Positions 20,336-34,716 of a stretch of 64,000 nt of DNA are shown here, one piece after another. The position numbers and the translations under genes are program-made. A model generated the notes under the pieces. It worked only from the letters and a program-made list of their open reading frames with translations, did not search any database and was not told the DNA's origin. The DNA is taken from contig BQUP01000008.1 of assembly GCA_022835595.1 (NCBI GenBank), forward strand, positions 1 through 64,000, in the 5' to 3' direction. The stretch is from Cystobasidium ongulense. Lineage: Eukaryota; Basidiomycota; Cystobasidiomycetes; Cystobasidiales; Cystobasidiaceae. How positions within the stretch are numbered: position 1 is the first letter of the stretch; each line of letters starts with the position of its first letter.

Positions 20336-22205
20336 ATGACCAAAGGCCGTGTCCTGCTCGCCTACTCTGGAGGTCTCGGTAGGCTCGCTTTCATTCCTCC
20401 GCCGCTTGGACCTGAAGCACTTTACTTCGTGCTAGACTAGTAGCCATCCCAGCTGACCACTCTGCACACCCACAGACACCTCTGTCATCCTCGCATGGCT
20501 CATCGAGCAAGACTACGAAGTCGTCGCATTCAGTGCGCTGGTCTTTGCTCATCTAGCTCATCCTGCCGCTGTCCGCTGACTCGTTTCCTTATCGCGGCTT
20601 GTTCTTTTCCGCTGCACAGTGGCTGATGTCGGCCAGGAAGGTGAGCATGTTTCGAAAACTTGTAGAGATCTCACAACATCTTCTGACTTCATGTGCCCGT
20701 CTACTCTCCAGAGGATTTCGAAGCAGCTCGTGCAAAGGCCCTCAAGGTCGGAGCGAAAAAGTTCTTCCTAGAAGTGAGTTGGTGACCTCCGACTATGTGG
20801 TGTAAAAGCAGACCCTGACATACTTGCATACACTTTTTGGCTATCTCTTACAGGATCTCAAGGAGGAATTCATCACCAACCTCGTCTACCCCGCTGTCCA
20901 AGGTAATCTGATCTATGAGGTGAGATGGTGGAATGTCGAATACGAGGGGGACTCTTGTCAAGGCGGTCCTACACCATTGCGTGACTTTCCCTGCTGACGC
21001 TTGCGCTTTCTGCACTTGCATCCAGGGTGTCTACCTGCTCGGTACCTCACTCGCCCGACCCGTCATTGCTCGCGCTATGATTTCGGTTGCAGAAAGAGAG
21101 GGATGCCAGTTCGTCTCCCATGGATGCACCGGCAAAGGCAACGATCAAGTCCGCTTCGAACTCGCATTCTACGCTCTCAAGCCTGACATCAAGGTCATCG
21201 CCCCATGGCGTCTACCAGGTGAGCCGATAAATTCTGAGTGGGGAAGATGTCGCTAAATTCTTTCACATATACCAGTGTTCTACGACCGATTCGCTGGTCG
21301 ACAAGCTCTTCTAGAATACGCCGCACAGAGTGGTATCCCAGTCGCACAAACCACTGCCAAGCCCTGGTCTACCGACGAGAATCTCTTCCACATCTCCTAC
21401 GAAGCGGGTATCCTCGAAGACCCCGATGTGACACCTCCTTCAGACATGTGGAAGCTCACAAAGTCCATTGAAGAAGCTCCCTCCACCCCTGAGCGCATCA
21501 CTCTGCACTTCACTGCTGGTGTTCCATCCAAACTCGAAATCTTCGGCGGATCAAACTCTTCCGCCGCTTCCACTGCCACCGACGCCGTCGAGATCTTCTT
21601 GACCCTCAACAAGCTCGCCCGCAAGCACGGTATTGGTCGTATTGACATCGTTGAGAACCGATTCATCGGTGTCAAATCTCGAGGATGCTACGAAACCCCA
21701 GGCGCTACCATCCTACGTAAAGCACACATGGATCTCGAGGGATTAGTCCTCGATAGAAACGTCCGTGCTCTCCGTGACGGGTTCGTCACCACCGAGCTTT
21801 CCAAAATCCTCTACAACGGCTACTGGTTCTCACCTGAGCGAGAGTTCGTTCAGTCATGCCTATCCTCATCCCAGACAAACGTCAATGGCAAGGTCAGATT
21901 GGCGCTTCTCAAGGGCAACGTTATTGTTGAAGGACGAAGCTCCGAGACAGCGGTAAGTTGTATTCGACTAATTTTGACCGTTGCTTCGCGACCACAAAGC
22001 GAGCTGAACCTGACACAAATATGCTCTCCATGAAACGCAGGCGCTATACGATGCTGCTGAATCATCCATGGACGAACTAGGTGGATTCCAGCCAACTGAT
22101 ACATCTGGCTTCATTCAGATTGAATCTATCCGTCTGAAGAAGTGGGGACAAGCACGGGAAAAGGCTGGTCTAAGCACCGAGCCAAAGGATGTCTACATGC
22201 AATAG
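20336..22205 (+). CDS. ARG1: Argininosuccinate synthase
   Basis: Eight exons (20336-20378, 20476-20532, 20620-20640, 20712-20773, 20854-20919, 21026-21218, 21276-21952, 22041-22205) total 1284 bases and give 427 residues, within the usual 400-450. The N-terminal ATP pyrophosphatase loop AYSGGLDTS is split by intron 1. Other family signatures are [22 protein letters not shown], and [20 protein letters not shown]. The enzyme joins citrulline and aspartate using ATP, the penultimate step in arginine synthesis, in the cytosol. Exon 3 is only 21 bases, yet every junction keeps frame. The start gives [13 protein letters not shown], matching other fungal enzymes. Confidence 0.96.
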
Positions 22206-22754
22206 ATGTTGGATTTCAGCGCTTCAGAAGTTGGAAGTTAGTGTTGCGCATTCGGTCGGTTTAATGAAACACCTTGCAATTTAGGTCTCATACTTTCGCT
22301 CATTCGTGCTTCAGTCCATTCTTGCGTTGGACCAGAGAGCAAGGGAAATTGAGCAACCCCTGGTCACAGCTGTTCCACTCAGACCCTCCAGCTTAAACTG
22401 ACATTGCATATTGGACTGATGTGTAGGGCTGGGCATGCCGGCGTATACAAGACCAGAGCCGTGTCCACTGCGGCCACATGCTGATTCTTTCAAGATCAGC
22501 TGTATTCAGACAACCCGATGTAATTTCGGGGGATTTGAGGTCGTCTTCGACGACTGTCGTGATAATCCACCTTAGCTTACCAACTGGGGGCCAAAGTCCA
22601 AACAGGAAATCTGCAAGGGTCTGAAAGCAAATTTATGTAAGGGAAGAGTGATGTAGCATCCGTCACCTAAAGTATACAAGGACCGAACATCATATGTTCC
22701 GGCAGTTTCCTAAAATTTACCAGTACAGAGCTAACGCATCAGGTTGTTTAGCTT
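22206..22754. other. Convergent intergenic region
   Basis: About 550 bases between the 3' ends of ARG1 and the coiled-coil gene. No coding potential or recognisable element was seen. Confidence 0.5.
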
Positions 22755-24633
22755 TCAATACTGAAAAGGAAGACTGTCTCTCCTGCCTCTGCCGAACATG
22801 TCTCCTCCATGATCAAGACCACTTGGTCCTAGTGAGAAGTCACTGCCCTGGCCAAGGCTTCCCGAACGGCTTCGCCCGTATACTCCCCCTGAGCCCAGTC
22901 CATCGAGACCGAGGTCTTGTCCGCCGTACATACCGCCTAGAGGACCATTGTCAATACCATAGCCTTGATTGTACCCCGAGTCGACGGGAGTAAATCGCGG
23001 AGAAACGCCAGCCCTTGCATAAGCTGCGTCACGGTCATCGAAGCCGCCAATTCCATTGCCGGCCAGTCCGCGGTGTCCGAGATCGTTCAGTCCCAAACCG
23101 TTAGGAAGGATGTTTAGTCGAGCGGCCTCTGCCGCCATAGCTGCATCCAGGGCATGCGTACCCAAAAGTGGCGATTGACCCATAGACGTGGATCGCTGGT
23201 GACCCAGAGAACCGTAATTGTCGTGCGGGAGGAGATTGCTGCCGAGGAGTGAGTCTCCCATCATGGAAGCGCTGAGCATGGGATTCAAACGTGGCGAACG
23301 GTGTCCATCTGCCCTTAGAGCCATAGGTGATGACAAATGTCTAGTATGTCCAAGACCAGCTATACCGTTGAGTGGGTTGAGGGATGGCGTCTGACGAGAG
23401 TATGCAGATAGAGCCGCGTCAAAGGGAGCAGATGATGATATAGATGTGGAAGATCAGAAAGGTCAGAAACGATACTGCTCGTGGAGTAACGGCAAAGTAA
23501 AGGCCTTACATTGACGCTTAGGTGTCTCAATCGTTCTTCCATCTCATGCTCTACCATTTGTTCTCTTTGACGCTGCTGGAGCTGGGCTTCCTGGCCGTCA
23601 AGCATCCTCTCGCGTGACTCTAAATTTACTCTAGCATCCATTTCCTGCGCCTTTCTTCTCAAAGCTAGCTCTTGCGCGTCGAGGTCTAGCAGACTTTTCT
23701 TTTCCATCAAGCGTTGCTGCCTACCTGCTTGTAGCATTGCCTCTTTTTGCAACAGCGCACGCTTGCGTTCTTCAAGTCTTATACGTTCGACAGTAGCAGC
23801 TCCACCTAAAGCAGCGGAAGAAACTGCCCTGGGTCGGGAAAGTGGGAGTCCGAGACCTGGAGAACCGTGGTAGCCCCCCAGGGATGGCGGTACAGGCGTG
23901 TGAAGAGCGGAGACAGTACGCACGCGAGGAGTTGCGACGTAGTTCTGATGCAGGCCAGCACCTAGCATATCTGGAGACTGTGGTACGTGGATGATAGGCA
24001 TGCTTGACATAGCCGGAGAGGATAGCATTGCCATGTTTGGGGAGAGAAGAGCTCCGGGATGACCAGCAGTGTGTCGAAGGACAGCAGTATTGCGTTCGCG
24101 TTGCGCCAGCAGAAGAGCATGTCTATCGTCGAGACCAGATATTGCTCTTCGTCGAGCACTGTCCCGAGCACCTTCTTGCAGAAATTTTCTGGCATCCTCT
24201 GCGCTTTCATGTTGCAGATCTTCCACCTTGCGGAGTGTGTCGAGCTCATTCTTCATTTGACGGCGCTGTGAGATGGGTTGAGCGATTTCGGAATTAGCTA
24301 GGTTATTCAAGGAGTATAGCATGTTACAGCCTAAACGGCGTATGGACACACCTTGCGGTCTTCGGCTTCTTCTAGGGTCTGCAGGGGGCATGACGATTTA
24401 GTCAATTTGTAGGTAGTGCGGCGATCTGCAATTGGATTTTATGCATTACGGAACCCACTTACATGCAATTCACTCTTGTGAGCCTGCTCTTGGCGGGATG
24501 GTGCTTGCCTGGTAGAGAGTGTAGACCCATAGCGGTCAGATAGGCTAGCAATACAGCCACAGCAGTAGCAGACCGGATGAGCGACGTTGGGACGGACTTA
24601 CCATGTTCTGGCGTGAACGTCAAAGATGCCCAT
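22755..24633 (-). CDS. Coiled-coil protein with Gly-rich tail, unknown function
   Basis: Five exons (24633-24602, 24508-24463, 24378-24352, 24265-23510, 23390-22755) total 1497 bases and give 498 residues. I do not recognise the family. Residues about 15-90 form a charged helix (HKSELHTLEEAEDRKRRQMK) followed by a region with Pro, Met and Ser. Residues about 215-300 are a strong coiled coil rich in Glu, Gln, Arg and Leu, with QQRLMEKKSLLDLDAQELAL and QLQQRQREQMVEHEM. The final 200 residues are Gly/Ser/Leu/Met-rich, with GGMYGGQDLGLDGLGSGG and a closing GRGRRDSLPFQY, and look disordered. The very short first three exons (32, 46 and 27 bases) join in frame with GT-AG sites and begin MGIFDVHARTW, which supports the model. 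No membrane segment or signal peptide. A cytoskeletal or RNP-scaffold role is possible but unproven. Confidence 0.72.
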
Positions 24634-25672
24634 CTCGCAGATTTACAGAGTTTCAGGTGATTCGCTGAGTGAGTCTGTAGCCAGTGTGGTCCGCAAGGCA
24701 AGCGCCTGAAGGGAGTTGCTGCGTGGGCAGCGTGCGTGGGTTTCGTATCGACGACGTAGACTTTGCAAGATACTGAGTGAAGTGAAGAAGACGAACAGGC
24801 AGAGGGATCTTGTCGCTGTCTTGCTTCTGTCTTCTGTCAGACAACAGGCAAGCGTCCTGACGACGACGGGTTTTGGCAGCCAGGACAGAGCACAGAGGGA
24901 AAGCAGGAGAGAGACACGACACGCCTTGTGGAGAAGAAGCCCAATGGGATGGAAGAAAGGTAAGGTGTTTCACTCGAGCTGCTTGCATAAGTCAGGCTGC
25001 ACTGCGATAGAATGCCCAGCGATGGTGGCGAGGAGAATATTCGAGGAAGCGAAGCGGTGAGACTGGATCTCATCAAGGTGGATTGAACGATACAGTGTAG
25101 ACGCCCAGTTTCGTATATTTACAACATCGTCTGGCCCTCCTTCTGTCGTGCTTTGTTGGGTTGTTGCTTGTTCACCACTTGCGACCCATCTGCAAGATTG
25201 CGAAAGAAGCACTTCAATCAGCCACCGACTGTGCTTCTGGCAGGTGCCATGCAGTCACTCACTACCTTGGTCACACACGCCTTGAAGACATCAAATTCCG
25301 CCTTGCACATGTCCTTTCCCACTTCGAGATATTTCGCATTCACACACGCTCCATAGGCAGCTGCCTGCCAGGAAGAATACGCTTTAGATGTTTGACCTGA
25401 AGCTTCTGATGAGGCTGACTACACACCTCTTTCGAACAGCTTGCAGAAGCATTTGCCAGCTTCTGCAGCGGCTTCACGTCCCGGGGCTTCATGCTTGTGA
25501 TGCAATTGGGGAAAAGCAAGAAGAAGCAGTAGTGAGTGGTCCATCTGCTTGGCAAGGCGTGCGAGATCGGCAGGCAAAAGTGGGTTTGAAATCCATACAT
25601 TCAATGTTTTACTGTGCACAAGGCTGAGCACTAAATTCCCTGCAGACAGACCCACTTCTAGTTTCACCGCAT
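24634..25672. other. Intergenic gap, about 1 kb
   Basis: Contains the promoter of the coiled-coil gene and the 3' flank of the arylsulfatase. Overlapping open frames occur on both strands, but none has a domain or a splice-consistent extension. Confidence 0.4.
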
Positions 25673-28125
<2,453 letters not shown>

Positions 28126-29738
28126 AGTGTCGTGTAAGCTCTCGAGACGCTTGATTGCGGAAATGTGAGCGTGTTATTCTGTAATGGCAACTGGGAAGTA
28201 GGTGTGAAGTAAACAAGAGCAAAGATCCATCAAGGATATTTCAGGCTTGAAGCTGGTCGTTCTGTTTATCCTTGCCAGCTCGAATCTGCCGGGTGGTCGT
28301 TCAGGGCTTGCGCCACTACGAGCGGAATCACGCCTTCCACAAGCTTGCGGACACTACAGACCATCACCAGCCATCGTTCTCGCGTAGTTCTACGAAGCCG
28401 CTTTCAAGAACGACGGTACAGCAACAACAATCGAAACGCTGAGATGTGTACTGGCTGGCTTTGCCATCCTTTCCGTGCAGCATTTCAGAGAGGACAATGC
28501 CTGGGCTTTGACAGCGTGATCGGCATAGACTCGTGTCTCGGTTATCGGTGGGCGATGCGAGCTGGGCTCTCTCGTGGGTGTCAAGTTATCGTGGGCCTGT
28601 ATACTGATGAGAGAGCATATCCATGTCTGCAAGTTGCCCGTTGAGTTAGCAAGGGTGCAAGAGACGCTTGATCACGACTGTCAAGCGTGAGCTCTTCTCG
28701 CTCAGACAGCAGACAGGCTTCGAAGCGAGTCGCCAAGTGCGGCTCCCGTGCAGCATACCATCTGCTTTGGCACTGACAAGCTGGGTGGTTAGGCCCGCTT
28801 GCTGACCCCGTAACCATTCAATGTCCGCGAGGCGCCCTTCGTCGTGACTTGTCTGTCAAAACCCTAGAAAGAAAGACGTGTCTGGCTGGCCATAGAGTAC
28901 CGTACCAGGAGTAGGAAGACCGGGCAAGGCAAGCACATAGCTTGTGTTCTGTTAACGCACACAGACCGGTCGTGGAGGTCATTCAGGAACTCGTGAGCCC
29001 GTCCTTTTATACTGTATCATACGGTACCGTATCCATTTGATCAAGATTGCAGCTTAGGTCCAGCTGCACTTTGGAGCGTGCATCTGACGCCAAGGGTTGT
29101 ATACCAGCTAGTGGTGCTGGTGGGTAATGGAAAGAAGAGTCAACGCCTGCACTCATGCTCTACCGTATGCTCTGGCGGCGCCGGTAGATCAAGCTCGGCT
29201 GGTTGAACATGGCGTCCCTCGACTTCAAAAGCGACGGCGCTAAATGGTCACTGTTGAAGCTAATTCACAATAACTGTGACTCGCCTATCAGACCGTGGAG
29301 CGGGTCGCGATAGTTGGCGGAAAAGCGTTGATTGTTACTGATTGCGAAAGGTACCGGTTCAGGTCCTGTTTATCGCCCACTTATCAGGGTCTGGTCCGCG
29401 GAATTTGTGACCGCGGCCATGGAAAGCATGGTGATTTTCGAAGCGGGGAGTTGAAACCCGGCCGAAGTATATATACCACCTATCGATAGTGAGGACCCTG
29501 GTGTAGGGGTACGATAGCCCACACTCTCGCCTTGCTTGTAGTCTACCAGGAAAAACCGTGTCCACCTCTTCCTCCTACCTACCATCAGCACCATACGCTT
29601 CCCTGACTCGACTTCGCGCTTCTCCTTGGTGGCGAAGCCAATCAGTTTCTCTATCACCCATCGGCAACTCCCGAAAACGAACGTACGGTCCCGCCAACCG
29701 CACCAGTCCCCGATTAGCAGCCAAAAGATCCAGTTAAG
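28126..29738. other. Divergent intergenic region, about 1.6 kb
   Basis: Lies between the start codons of the arylsulfatase (minus) and MFS transporter (plus). No gene is supported. It contains a perfect 14-base palindrome at 29019-29032 and a TATA-like box at 29467-29476. Confidence 0.45.
29467..29476 (+). promoter_or_regulatory. TATA-like box upstream of the MFS transporter
   Basis: The motif GTATATATAC is 263 bases before the MFS start codon. Its surroundings are otherwise of mixed composition, so it stands out. The distance is long but acceptable if the leader is about 200 bases. Function inferred. Confidence 0.35.
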
Positions 29739-32288
29739 ATGGGCTGCGGTGTTCTCGAGACTCACGAGAAGAATGTACCAGGCACAGCTCTGCTGACGGA
29801 TGACGATCCACTGGCCAGTGTTCGCGCCTATGGAGAGGACATTGACGTGAGTGGCCCGCATGAGCGAGTCAGGCTCTCGGAGATTGTGTTGATACAGCTA
29901 GACTGATATGATCTACAACCAATGCAGCTCACTAAGCTGAAATACGGCAAGGGCAAGAATGCCCATATAGTCTTGGTCCCCCAGGTACGCAGCGGTTCAT
30001 TCCTCTTTGCTTGTGCGACCGAGAGCTGATATTCTTGTTCTTCACTACCGAAGCCATCCGACGACCCTAATGACCCGCTCAATTGGTCACCACTAAAGAA
30101 ATGGACAACATTCTTGGCTTTACTTTTTGGCACGACTATGTCCGGAGTCGGTGAGCGAACCAGTCCAGTCAACGAATTTTGAACTTCTTTCGCTTACGTG
30201 CACCAAACTCAACCTTCTATCGACAGCCGGCCCTCTCTTATCCGCCGCGACCCTTGTCATCCAGGCAGACTTCGATTTGACCCTGGCAGAGGCAGGCCAA
30301 GCAACAGCGGGATGGCAAATCGGTGGTGTAGCTGTGAGTCAAGGCTCGGAATGTCTAAAGGCCTTGTTTCGATAGCTGAGAGGCCCGTCCTAAACCGACT
30401 CGCGTAGATATCACTTGTTTTCTGGGCACCCCTCCTTGCTAAGTTAGGTCACCGAGTGAGTAACTTTGGTTCCATCGGCCAGCAAGTCATTTACTAACCT
30501 TTTTCAACATACAGCTCCCCTTCGGTAAACACACAGTTTCAGCGCTATAGTTCCGATTCTATGACTGACGCACGCGTAATCAGTGGTTGGCGGGCTTATC
30601 ATGGCAGTAGGCGGTGTCGTCACGGCTGCGGCCAAGACCCATGTCCAGTTGCTTGCCGGAAGAGCCTTAGTCGGCATTGGAATGGCGCCAGCTGAATGCT
30701 TGGCGGGAGTTCTGGTCGCTGATCTGTTTTACTTGGTGAGTTTCTTTCTCCCTTCGAAGTTAGCGCCTGTCCTCAACTCGGCAACTACAATATAGCACGA
30801 ACGCGGACTGCCCATGGCTTTGTGGAACTTGGCCCTCGTCAATGGTATCAATGTGGGTTTAGCTCATGGAAAGTCCCCCCTATCAAATCACTAATAAGTA
30901 TAACACTATCAGATCTCTCCTGCTTTATCCGGCCTGGTCACGGCACGGTAAGCATCAATTACTACTATCCAACAGCCAAAATCCATCGTCTAACGGGAAG
31001 TCTGCAGCCATGGATGGAGAACGGCCGCTTGGATCTTTGCGGGATTCTCCTTTGTTTCTACTCTTGTTCAATTCCTCCTGCAACCGGAGACAAAGTATAT
31101 CCGAAAAGTGGTAAGTAGCATTGCGGTTTTTAAGCGATGTTTCATGCTATTTTCATACTCACAAATGTACTCCTCGCACAGACTCACTTGGCTAGAGTTG
31201 GCGAAAGCTCCGGCAAGGAAGACGAAAAGGGCCCGGTCGATGTCAACGTCACTCCAAGTTCCGAACACGCCCACACAGCCCCCAGCTCTTAGTAGGCATT
31301 AATTCACAGGATTCATTGCAATGGAGCTCTCACACTGACTCTGTCCGGCTGCAGCTGGCAGTCACTTAAACTCTATTCGGGAGTTTACCCAACTCATGCA
31401 ACCGTCTTTCAGATCGCCTACAGACCTTTCCTCCTTATGTTATCACCCATCACATTATATTGCTTCCTTCCCTATGGTCTATCTATCACGTTCATCGTAC
31501 TGGTCGCTGTCTCCTCATCATTCATCTTTTCGACACCTCCCTACAATTTCGGGCCTGAACAATCTGGATATATTTGGTTCGCTCCATTCGTCGCTGCTTT
31601 AATCGCTACTCTTATTGCCGGAAGGCTTTCTGATGGTATTGTGAGTAGTTTGCACGTTCTGGCTCCATCAAGTTTGCTGATGTCGTACTCTTCGGACAGT
31701 CCAAGTACATCGCTCGCCGCAACCACGGTATCTACGAGCCTGAATTCCGTCTCCCTCTGCTTATTTTGTTCACGCTTTTCTCTGGATTCGGTTACCTCGG
31801 ATTCGGTATGGGCGCCCAGAATCAGGTGCACTGGTCGGCACCTGTTATCTCTTTCGGCTTGATTGGTTTCGGTGCGACCTTCGGTTTGACTCTGGGTTCG
31901 GCTTATCTGGTCGATTCTTTCGGCGATGCCAGTTCGAGTGCTCTAACAGCCATGACGACCTTGAAGGTACGTCATAGACAGAAGTCAGAGCGTTGATGCG
32001 AGCTAAGTTTATTCCGTTACAGAATTTTATCTCGTTCAGCGCGAGTTATTGGGCTGCTCCATGGATTCAGACACATTCATTGGTATCCGTGTTTGGCACC
32101 ATCGCAGGTATCATGTTTGCAGTGGGCGTCATCACTATTCCGTAGGTAGCGAACTGTTCATTAAAGTATGGTCCAGGTTGTCTGACCCAAAATTTTGACC
32201 CTCTAGCATGTATATCTTCGGAAAGCATCTTCGCCTTCTCACTAGCAAGTATGTGAACTTCCGCGATGACATCTCAATCGCGCATTGA
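29739..32288 (+). CDS. MFS drug:proton antiporter-like transporter (DHA1 type)
   Basis: At least thirteen short exons give a twelve-helix transporter. It starts MGCGVLETHEKN, and the conserved pre-helix-1 motif DDPNDPLNWSPLKKW of fungal DHA1 carriers follows in exon 3. Recognisable later segments are LLAGRALVGIGMAPAE, HERGLPMALWN, a large acidic cytosolic loop (GESSGKEDEKGPVD), then YRPFLLMLSPIT, YGLSITFIVLVAV, PEQSGYIWFAPF and ALTAMTTLKNFISFSASYW. Such proteins export drugs, polyamines or toxins from the plasma membrane. Exon 6 is only 10 bases (30515-30524) and is needed for frame. The intron at 31292-31354 removes two stop codons that would otherwise end the protein. The end is the short basic tail finishing DDISIAH. 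Substrate unknown. Confidence 0.82.
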
Positions 32289-32713
32289 ACGGGTCCATGC
32301 ACAAGAGAAATTAGTAGGGTAATGCTGGAATTGTTCTTGGAAGGAGCAGAGATTGAGGTGTTGTTTTTTGCGAGTGGCCAAGTCACGTTGTCGAGGAGAA
32401 AGAAGATGTATTTTCTACATGAGATGTAATTGTCGTTGTGATGTTAGTAATGAGGGCCATGGAACTTTGTGGTATGTGAAGAAAGGTGCGCAATACAATC
32501 AGTCCCGAGTACATCATAGTGCGCTTGTGGCCGACACTGCAGCAGTCTGACATTATGGCTACAGTAATCTCGATCAAGTTTGTATCCTGCCCTTGAGCTT
32601 GAGGTCGTTGTCGGAATGGTGACTGCAGCCAGAGCTTCAAGTGTCACTCAGACAGGCCTGGTCAGTCTTCATCCCGCCCTCATCGCACCTGCTCGGTTCG
32701 CTCCCACTTTCTC
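32289..32713. other. Intergenic gap: MFS 3' flank and SHE9 promoter
   Basis: About 425 bases with no supported gene or distinctive element. Confidence 0.5.
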
Positions 32714-34130
32714 ATGTCGGCGGCACGCGTCTGCGTCGACTGCTTGTTCGCAAATGTTAGGCGCCAACGATTGCCATGTCCGCCGATAGCTTCTAGCAGC
32801 AAGATTCGCAGCTCAAGAAAAGCAAGTCGTGCATATTCTTCACAAACGAGTCCTAATGCTTCAGCTGCATCACCGAAGCAATCCACCGAGGCATCAGACC
32901 ACGTCGCCGGCAAGGCAAAAGAGCCCGAGGTATTGGCATCCGACCCTTCTACATCTGGAAAGACTACCAGATTATCCACGGATAACCCCAGGACTCTAGC
33001 TCTCGCCAAATGGTCTGCGTTGCGACAATCAGCTCTACTAGCGCTCGAAAGACAGCAGCGAGACCTTCGTCAAAGATTAGGAGAAGCGTCTGCTAGGATT
33101 AACGACATTAGCGGGTACAAGGAAATCGAAGCATTGAAAGCAGAAGTCACGCGAAAAGGTCAGACGTTCATCATCGCAAGAGAGAACAAGGCTAAGTATG
33201 GACTTGTTTCTTTGCAGAACTTGAACTTCTCGAGGCTCGTACGGCAGCCAAGGAAGCAAAAGAAGCCTATTCTGCAGCTCTCAGTGACCGGATGGCGTCT
33301 AGCGTGAGCAATATGATTCACTGCTTGCGTTTGTCTTTGCTGGAATGCATGTACTGATGTTGTACCACTTCTGCTACTCCAGAGAGAAGTCAACGATCTC
33401 CTGCAACGGAAGAATAATTGGCTCGAGTCGGATGTTTCTCGGTTTACAGAGCTCGTTCGGCAGGACCATCTTAACGAACATAGAGAAAGAGACAGCAAGA
33501 TTGAGGTAACACGGGAGGAAGAGACTGTTGAACGCAAGATAGGCGAAATGATGCAGGCGATATTAAGACGCTATCATGAAGAGCAGGTCTGGAGCGACAA
33601 GGTAGGATACTATCGACAGGTACCGTTTCTATCCGAACTGATCTCCTTGTCCACGACAGATTCGATCTCTGTCTACCTATGGCACACTGGCCATCACCTG
33701 CATCAACGTTGTCATTTTCATGCTGGCTCTGACGCTAGTAGAGCCTTGGAAAAGGCGGCGAATGGTAACTGAGGTAGAACAACGTATGCGCGAGCGAGAT
33801 GAACAACAAAGTGCTTGGTTATGCGGTCAGCTGGGTGATATTAAACGTCTAGTGGAATCAGACGAGCCGCGACTATCTACTGCTGTCGTATCTGGTTCTG
33901 TACCCTCGAACACGCGAAATGATCAGACAGAGCCTGCAAGAGTCGGTGAGACGATGTCAGATACCGCCCTTGGGTCAACGGAAACTGTAGAGCGTGCATC
34001 TCATTCTGCAGAAGGAAGGTCAGAATCACACCCTGGCGACCGTGTCCCCAGGGATGCATATTACTCTGGCGCAACTGGAGCACTTCTCGGAGCTGCTGCT
34101 ATCACCTGCTGGAACGCCCTGTTTCGATAG
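32714..34130 (+). CDS. SHE9: Mitochondrial inner-membrane protein She9/Mdm33
   Basis: Four exons (32714-33158, 33218-33303, 33383-33601, 33660-34130) total 1221 bases and give 406 residues. The first 45 residues are Arg/Ser-rich without acids, a mitochondrial presequence. A long coiled coil occupies about residues 110-255 (EALKAEVTRKELELLEARTA region). The family hallmark HEEQVWSDKIRSLSTYGT is followed by a transmembrane helix ITCINVVIFMLALTLVEPW and the basic RRRM stop. A second hydrophobic segment, SGATGALLGAAAITCW, closes the protein, as in relatives. She9/Mdm33 acts on inner-membrane shape and division and faces the matrix. All introns are GT-AG. Confidence 0.92.
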
Positions 34131-34716
34131 AGAGTCTCTTGTCCTGCAGGCTTTTGTATAGTAGACTTCGGATTGCGCATGTCAAGTCTACTTGTACATG
34201 TCAGCGAAATACTGTCACTACTCCAGTCGCCCCACTTGCGGCCGGGCTGTAAAGCCATGTATACTTACGACGCCTTCTGTGTTCCGCGGCAGGCGGCTTT
34301 GCTTTAAAGTCCTGTATATATCTAGTCCAGGACGTTAGCTCCTATGATACTATGTATTCACTGCTCGACCTTGCTTGGGAAGGCACTGGAGGCAGCCATC
34401 CATCAATCTGCGCGTGCTTGAACCGGTACCGATCGCGTTGGTGGTCTGCTTCTTGGTTTTGTGACAATAACACACCACAGCGAGGCACCTCTGAAGACAG
34501 AACAAGACAATAGCAACGACTGCCACATACACGAGTGTTAGTGACGCTGTGCTCTCTCCAGACGCTCCTCGTCCAGGGTCGGCCTGACCACGGTTTGTTA
34601 TCGACAGCACACAGAGCCGAACACATCCGCAAAGCAAAAGATATCCGAGTCTGGCGAATCGTCAAAAGGTCACCTCTGGTAAAAGCACACATCCAGCAAG
34701 CACCACTTACATCAAC
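34131..34716. other. Intergenic gap upstream of RPA14
   Basis: About 585 bases. No gene, RNA or clear cell-cycle box (ACGCGT) was seen. It must contain the RPA14 promoter. Confidence 0.45.

Noticed and set aside
29350-29460. Possible tRNA-like B-box words near GGTTCAGGTCC and GTTGAAACCC
   Set aside because: No matching acceptor stem or A box could be folded; not a tRNA.
29370-29861. A 163-codon minus-strand frame at the MFS start
   Set aside because: Antisense to MFS exon 1 and its promoter, with no domain. The plus-strand model is conserved.
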